Source: Uloborus plumipes
Lineage: Eukaryota > Arthropoda > Arachnida > Araneae > Uloboridae
NCBI GenBank assembly: GCA_038373865.1
Contig: JAXGGA010002302.1
Location: 61,789 to 125,788, forward strand
DNA length: 64,000 nucleotides
Reading direction: 5' to 3'
Numbering within the stretch: position 1 is the first letter of the stretch; each line of letters begins with the position of its first letter. The position numbers and the translations under genes are program-made. Positions 59,515-64,000 of the stretch are shown here, in pieces. The notes beneath the pieces were generated by a model. It was not told the DNA's origin. It worked only from the letters and a program-made list of their open reading frames with translations, and ran no database searches.

Positions 59515-60021
59515 TTAACCCATTAATGCCTGTCATTTTTTCCCCAAAGATATTTTGTATATTGGTTACAAATAGTGGACAGGAAAAATAATTAAAAAAG
59601 ATATCATGTCAAAAATAAGTTTTTTTATTAAAGAAAGAAAATTCGTCCCTCAAAAGTTACGATAGACCCCAGAGGGTACATACTGTTTTTACTAAAAAAA
59701 TTTTCTGTCAACGATATAATATTTTTAAAAAAAATTATAAGAAGAAATAAAATCAGCAATTGACATAAACTGGGAATAACTTTGAAAACTTAGCTTTTTT
59801 TCTAGAGGTTGTGAACGATGTGATTTTTGATAAAGATCATATTAAAACCGCTACAGAACACACTTTACAATGGTTATATGCTGCAATCTGTTTTTAACGA
59901 ATTGAAACAATACCAAGGTACTAGTTGAGCACTATTATTTGGTTGAAATGTTCATTTTTGGGAAATTCAGACCCTTTTTTGAGCAGTCCCTAAAAAGGGA
60001 CGCTAGGCATTAATGGGTTAA
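59515..60021. mobile_element. piggyBac-like MITE, 507 bp
   Basis: Inverted ends TTAACCCATTAATGCCTG (left) and GGCATTAATGGGTTAA (right), each including TTAA. They are nearly the same as the ends of 18259-18780. A small hairpin (gtccctaaaaagggac) lies just inside the right end. No transposase. Confidence 0.85.
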
Positions 60022-60165
60022 AGAGTAAAGCGGCAGAAGAAAATATGTGTGGACAGCTGGTAATTATATTCCAAGATTTTTCGTTCAAGTTCACCCTAAA
60101 CCCCCGGTTTTTAACTGGTGGTCGCTTCATTTTGGGCATACGTAAAAATTTGGAAGGGGTACAAG
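60022..60165. other. Short spacer
   Basis: Nothing recognised. Ends with the target duplication of the following hAT-like element. Confidence 0.4.
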
Positions 60166-61092
60166 CAGGGCTTGAAAAAACCCGGGTTTTACTACCCTGC
60201 CCGGGTTTTTGATCTAATACCCGGGTTTTTTCGAGTTTTTGAAGAAAAACTAGGCTTTTTCGGGGTTTTCTAAGAATCGTTTTCAAATCATTCATTTTCT
60301 GTTAAAACATTGTATACAAAAATACAAATTGCTAATTTTACTTTTCATAGAATCAGGGAAACCCTGAAAAGAGGTCACTGTGACCTACTAAATCTTTTGC
60401 TCACTCGACAAGTTTAGGAAAAGTATTATAATATGGAACTTTATAAAATGCTTAATCACGTTCTTATTAGGTATGAGTATATGTGCGAACTTCTATATAA
60501 TACTATGGGAAAGTAAATAGTCAGTTATCAATGGTTACTGTTTAAGGAATCAGGCGAAGTCATTACACAGGCTGACTACTTTTAGCTCTTTTTATGTGAC
60601 TATTGTAAAGTAACTTTTCTACTTAGCAAGCTTGCCTTAAGCAGCTGTGAAAAAGACAATCTTTGTTAGTGTATTAAAACTATTTTTACATACAATGCAG
60701 AAAAAAAAGAAAATGATTAAAATAATTATTGCTTTTTTGGTCTTTTAAGTAATAAAAAAAAAGTGAAATTCATGCGCAGTTTTAATTTCTATTACTTAAT
60801 AAATTGCCCAGAAAGCAAGATGGCAATTTCTGAACCTGGTATTGTCCAAGATTAAATATTATAACACTTTAAATATCAAAACTAAATTTATCAGTAACAA
60901 TATCTGGACTTGATTTTGATAAAAATAGTTGTAATATAAAGTTTCTATTTGAAAGAAATGCTTCAAGATGCCAAAAATTTTCAAAAAAAAAAAAAACCAC
61001 TTTACTGACTACTGGGTTTTTTTCAAACGGGCCCACCCGCAAAAAAAAAACCAGGTGGGTTTTTCGGGCTGAGCCCGCTTTGGAGAGCCCTG
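60166..61092. mobile_element. hAT-like element, 927 bp, non-autonomous
   Basis: The left end is CAGGGCTTGAAAAAACCCGG, and the right end in reverse complement is CAGGGCTCTCCAAAGCGGGC. The 8-bp target duplication is GGTACAAG (60158-60165) / TGTACAAG (61093-61100), seven of eight identical. Multiple cccgggtttt words lie near the left end and cccacccgc/ggtgggttttt words near the right. AGGTCA-ctg-TGACCT lies at 60372-60386. The minus-strand frames (59990-60295 and 60869-61099) translate the ends. No transposase domain is recognised. Confidence 0.88.
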
Positions 61093-61100
61093 TGTACAAG

Positions 61101-62092
61101 GTAAACGAAAAAAAAAGATATGGGAAAACTATTGATAATGCTGGAACCTTAATTGTAACAAAATTTTTAGTAATATCGCGCGATCCCGCAGTGACACAAA
61201 ATTATTACAATACTTTGTAAATAAATTTTCTGGACTAGTATAGAAAAATAAGAAAGAATTAACAAACATTGCTGTGAAGTAACTTCTCGAGTTCAGGATA
61301 ACTTACTGGTGCAAAACTAAGCTTCAGGTTTAACTTACTTGAAGATCGAGTATAGAAACAAACTTAACGTTGAAAAAGTCCGCAGTTTTTGACGAAGCTG
61401 GAGCAAACACTGAACTTTGAACAAAGCAAGCAAAGAAGTCCCGCTAATTATTTCCGGAGACGTTTTCACTTTAATGTGTGATTAATAAGAATGCAGTGGA
61501 ATGTTTAAATAAATGGATTTCTGCAAATTCTTAATTGTCTATAAAAAATATTTTTAATCACATATTCAAGTAAAATATAAAGCAATATTCTCCGCAAGTA
61601 GCCAGGCGAGAAAAATAACAGTCCGATTCCATCTAAACCTTTCAACTTACCTGTCCAATTTATTTTATCGTTGCCATTATGTATAACAAAATAAATAAAT
61701 AGCTCAAACGATAAATAAAATAATGCAGGGAAGTAAAACATTGCAGACTGTAACAAACTGAAAAATGTCTACTTATATGTCTGTCCGTAATAAATATTAA
61801 GGTCAACATACAATTGATTTACAAATGGCAGTAACACCGTGCAATAATATATTTCAAAGTAAAATTACTAATTTCTAGTTTGAAATACATATTTGTTTAA
61901 TTAAACTTGAAATAATATGAAATATGTTTCAAAATAAACTATTTGTTAGATACATAAAAGAAGTTAATGACACACACAAAAAGGATCGTGTGTTGAAAAA
62001 GGTTGAGAACTTCTGCCTTAAACAGGTTTAAAGAACTCTTCCAAGATCAAAACAGTGCCAGTTGACACAGTTTTCGTGTATAAGCAAGCATA
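61101..62092. other. AT-rich stretch, no gene seen
   Basis: Near 62000, aaaaaggttgagaacttctg resembles a hAT right terminus, but no partner was found. A minus-strand frame (61505-61756) has no recognised domain. Confidence 0.35.
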
Positions 62093-62570
62093 CAGTGACC
62101 GCCACTAATAAAATCACTGGGTTCTAAAATCAGTCGCTTTATAAAATTAAATCCAGAAGAACAGAATCATTACTATCGAAACATGTTAAAACCATCCTTT
62201 AATAAAATCATTAGCGCCGTTTTATAAAATCAAGCTTTTGGAGAATATATGTTGAAAACAGTAGGGGCGTGGAGAAACCACTCTTTTTCCTGTCTGAATA
62301 AAACTAAATTGTGTTTCTCAAACAACAATAAGGCAATATTTTAAAACGTTTGTGTAATTTAAAAAATATACGTTGTACAAACAAGTTAAATTCGAATTGT
62401 GTTTTAATTAACTTCAAATAGAATATAGATTATAGTAGTTCATTTTTTTTTGTTTTCACTTTGAAACCTTTTCTTTTTGTACTTTTATATTGCCGGCCTT
62501 TAAAATCAGCCGCTTAATGAATTCAAATATCCTCGGAGCAAATGTGATTTTAATAAGCGGCGGGGCACTG
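62093..62570. mobile_element. pogo-like MITE, 478 bp
   Basis: TA on both sides (62091-62092 and 62571-62572). The left end is CAGTGACCGCCACTAATAAA, and the right end in reverse complement is CAGTGCCCCGCCGCTTATTA. The word taaaatca recurs at least five times, together with (a/c)gccgctt words near the ends, suggesting subterminal repeats. No transposase. Confidence 0.85.
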
Positions 62571-62572
62571 TA

Positions 62573-63176
62573 TTACTTTCCACCTCATCTTCAAGCTCTT
62601 TCGAGACATTTATCTTTAACGAATGGCGCACCGGCGCTCATTTCTAAATTTGGCGGGAGGAGAAAAAAAAAACAAACCTCCCCAAAGATCCAAGAAACTC
62701 CCCCATTCGCATCTCCGAAATAAAAACGATTCGAATTCGGAGTTGTGCTATTAGACCGAAAATTGTATTCTGTTCGGCATATGCCCCGATAAAAGGGAGG
62801 CAACCGGCGGTGAAATCAAGCAATAAGGAATTCAAGGGTATTACCGCACGTAGAACTCATGTATAATGTATGAGATCAATGGCCGAACATATCTGATATC
62901 TTTACCCGAGATTATATTTTTCCCTCTCTCTAAATGGAAGCCAGTTTGTAAATGACTCACGATGGCGTTTTTATGCGATGGATATTTTACTTTAAGTTGT
63001 GATGCTACAGTGCTTTGTGAGAGTGATTCGCAATAAAAGATAAAGTGGGAATTGTGTGTGTGTTTGTCTGAGCACAACTGATCTTTAATCAGTTTGCAAA
63101 TTTGGGTTCTCCAGTTAGCGGTTTAGAAATTTGAAGAAAGGAAGCATGAAAATGACGACTGTAGCTGTTACAGATA
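62573..63176. other. Higher-complexity block, no gene confirmed
   Basis: Overlapping minus-strand frames (62591-62835 and 62841-63077) without recognised domains. Words such as tttttatgcgatggatattt and gcaataaaagataaag give it the look of conserved regulatory DNA; this is a guess from composition. Confidence 0.3.
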
Positions 63177-63561
63177 TACACAGCAAAAAATGAGCTGTTG
63201 TTTTTACAGTATAATACTGGCAGCCGAGGTTCCAATTTAAAACTGTAAAATGCACAGTAATAAACTGTAAAACTACCAATTTTACAGTTTCTTACTGCAA
63301 AGTTAGAAATTTTACAGTTTATTGCCGTAAAATTTAGCAATATTATACTGCAAAAACAACAGTATAATACTGGCAGCAGAGGTTCCAGTTTAAAACTGTA
63401 AAATGCACGGTAATAAGCTGTAAAATTAGCAATTTTACGTTTAGTACTGTAAAAGTAGCAATTTGACAGTTTATTACTGTAAAATTAGCAATTTTTACAG
63501 TTTATTACTATAAAATTATCTGTATTATACTGTAAAAACAACATTCATTTTTTACAGTGTA
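63177..63561. mobile_element. TTTACAGT-rich fold-back MITE, copy 4
   Basis: The left end is TACACAGCAAAAAATGA, then gttgtttttacagtataata and ctggcagccgaggttccaat. The right end is tactgtaaaaacaac, then attcattttttacagtgta. The block actggcagc(c/a)gaggttcca occurs twice in the same orientation (63223 and 63368), so the copy looks like one full unit plus a partial second unit. It is the best preserved of the four copies. Confidence 0.88.
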
Positions 63562-64000
63562 GGAAAAATGAAAATGACGTCATTTTATGCATTGAAAATC
63601 GGAGCACACCTCTAAACTTTTGTCAAGTGTATTCTCAAGCTTTGTGTTTCAATTAAAAAGAAAAGCATCAGGATCAAATTTAATTAAAGAAAAATGCAAA
63701 AAAACACACAATCGTAGTTTTTGGAAGTGGCATGAACTTGGGCTACTTTTTGCTCTGAGGTCCTTCTTTGGTTCAAAAACTTTAATAGATACAACGCTCT
63801 CTGCTAACCTTCAAATAGCAGTTTTTGAATTAATATCAACAGTAACTGTTTTTACGTAAAACTTCAATGTGAAAAAATCATACATAAAACACTTATGCAA
63901 TTTTATGCTCCATTTACGTAAAAGTAGATGCAGGTTATTGTATTTGATTAAAAGTTATTTAATAGTCGTTTAAAATGAGGATTGCCTCAGCCCGTGCTCA
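63562..64000. other. AT-rich edge of window, no gene seen
   Basis: A 79-codon frame (63620-63859) without a recognised domain. Confidence 0.35.

Noticed and set aside
63089..63340. ORF sharing LPVLYCKNNSSFF with the ORF at 3532-3759
   Set aside because: The shared peptide comes from the terminal word of the TTTACAGT fold-back MITE family.

Overview
The window looks like non-coding nuclear DNA from a large, AT-rich animal genome, most likely an arthropod and possibly an arachnid. No ORF exceeds about 170 codons. There are no ribosome-binding sites or operons. Simple repeats and A/T tracts are common, and the sequence is full of eukaryotic transposon families: mariner, pogo/Tigger-like, piggyBac-like, hAT-like, fold-back elements and tRNA-like SINEs. 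The arachnid suggestion rests on recalled similarity of some repeat ends (for example the repeat at about 12222-13806) and was not tested by any search.

No complete gene, rRNA, functional tRNA or CRISPR array could be supported. The only protein homology I recognise is a decayed, internally deleted mariner transposase at 35.7-36.4 kb on the minus strand. A few short stretches look like possible exons or conserved non-coding elements (19.2-19.8, 22.4-22.9, 37.3-37.8, 53.2-53.8 kb). They are listed with low confidence.

Layout. 0-7 kb: one arm of a dispersed SINE-like repeat, a 374-bp fold-back element (1037-1410), a G-rich repeat, the first copy of a TTTACAGT-rich fold-back family, a local direct duplication (about 4.95-6.4 kb) and a piggyBac-like MITE. 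9-10.4 kb: a short TIR element and a pogo-like MITE inserted in a repeat that recurs at 55.7 kb. 12.2-13.8 kb: a composite repeat with a nested hAT-like MITE; part of it recurs at 31.4 kb. 14.0 and 42.6 kb: two 142-bp near-perfect palindromes with 4-bp target duplications. 16.7-24 kb: piggyBac-like, hAT-like and pogo-like MITEs. 25.4-25.9 kb: a TIR element next to a 112-bp (TA)n tract. 27.5-28.1 kb: a tRNA-like SINE. 33.4-40.6 kb: two inverted copies of a unit of about 1.77 kb that are circularly permuted relative to each other, with the mariner remnant between them and a pogo-like MITE inserted in one copy. 43.4-46.65 kb: a DNA transposon with many AAGTGCGT motifs, interrupted by a 1.57-kb fold-back Tc1/mariner-like element. 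50-64 kb: further pogo-like, hAT-like, piggyBac-like and fold-back elements.

Nothing in the window shows genes working together. What can be read is a history of nested insertions. Several boundaries are supported by target-site duplications, and two by comparison with a copy that lacks the insertion. Element coordinates were read by eye and may be off by a few bases where no duplication is cited.
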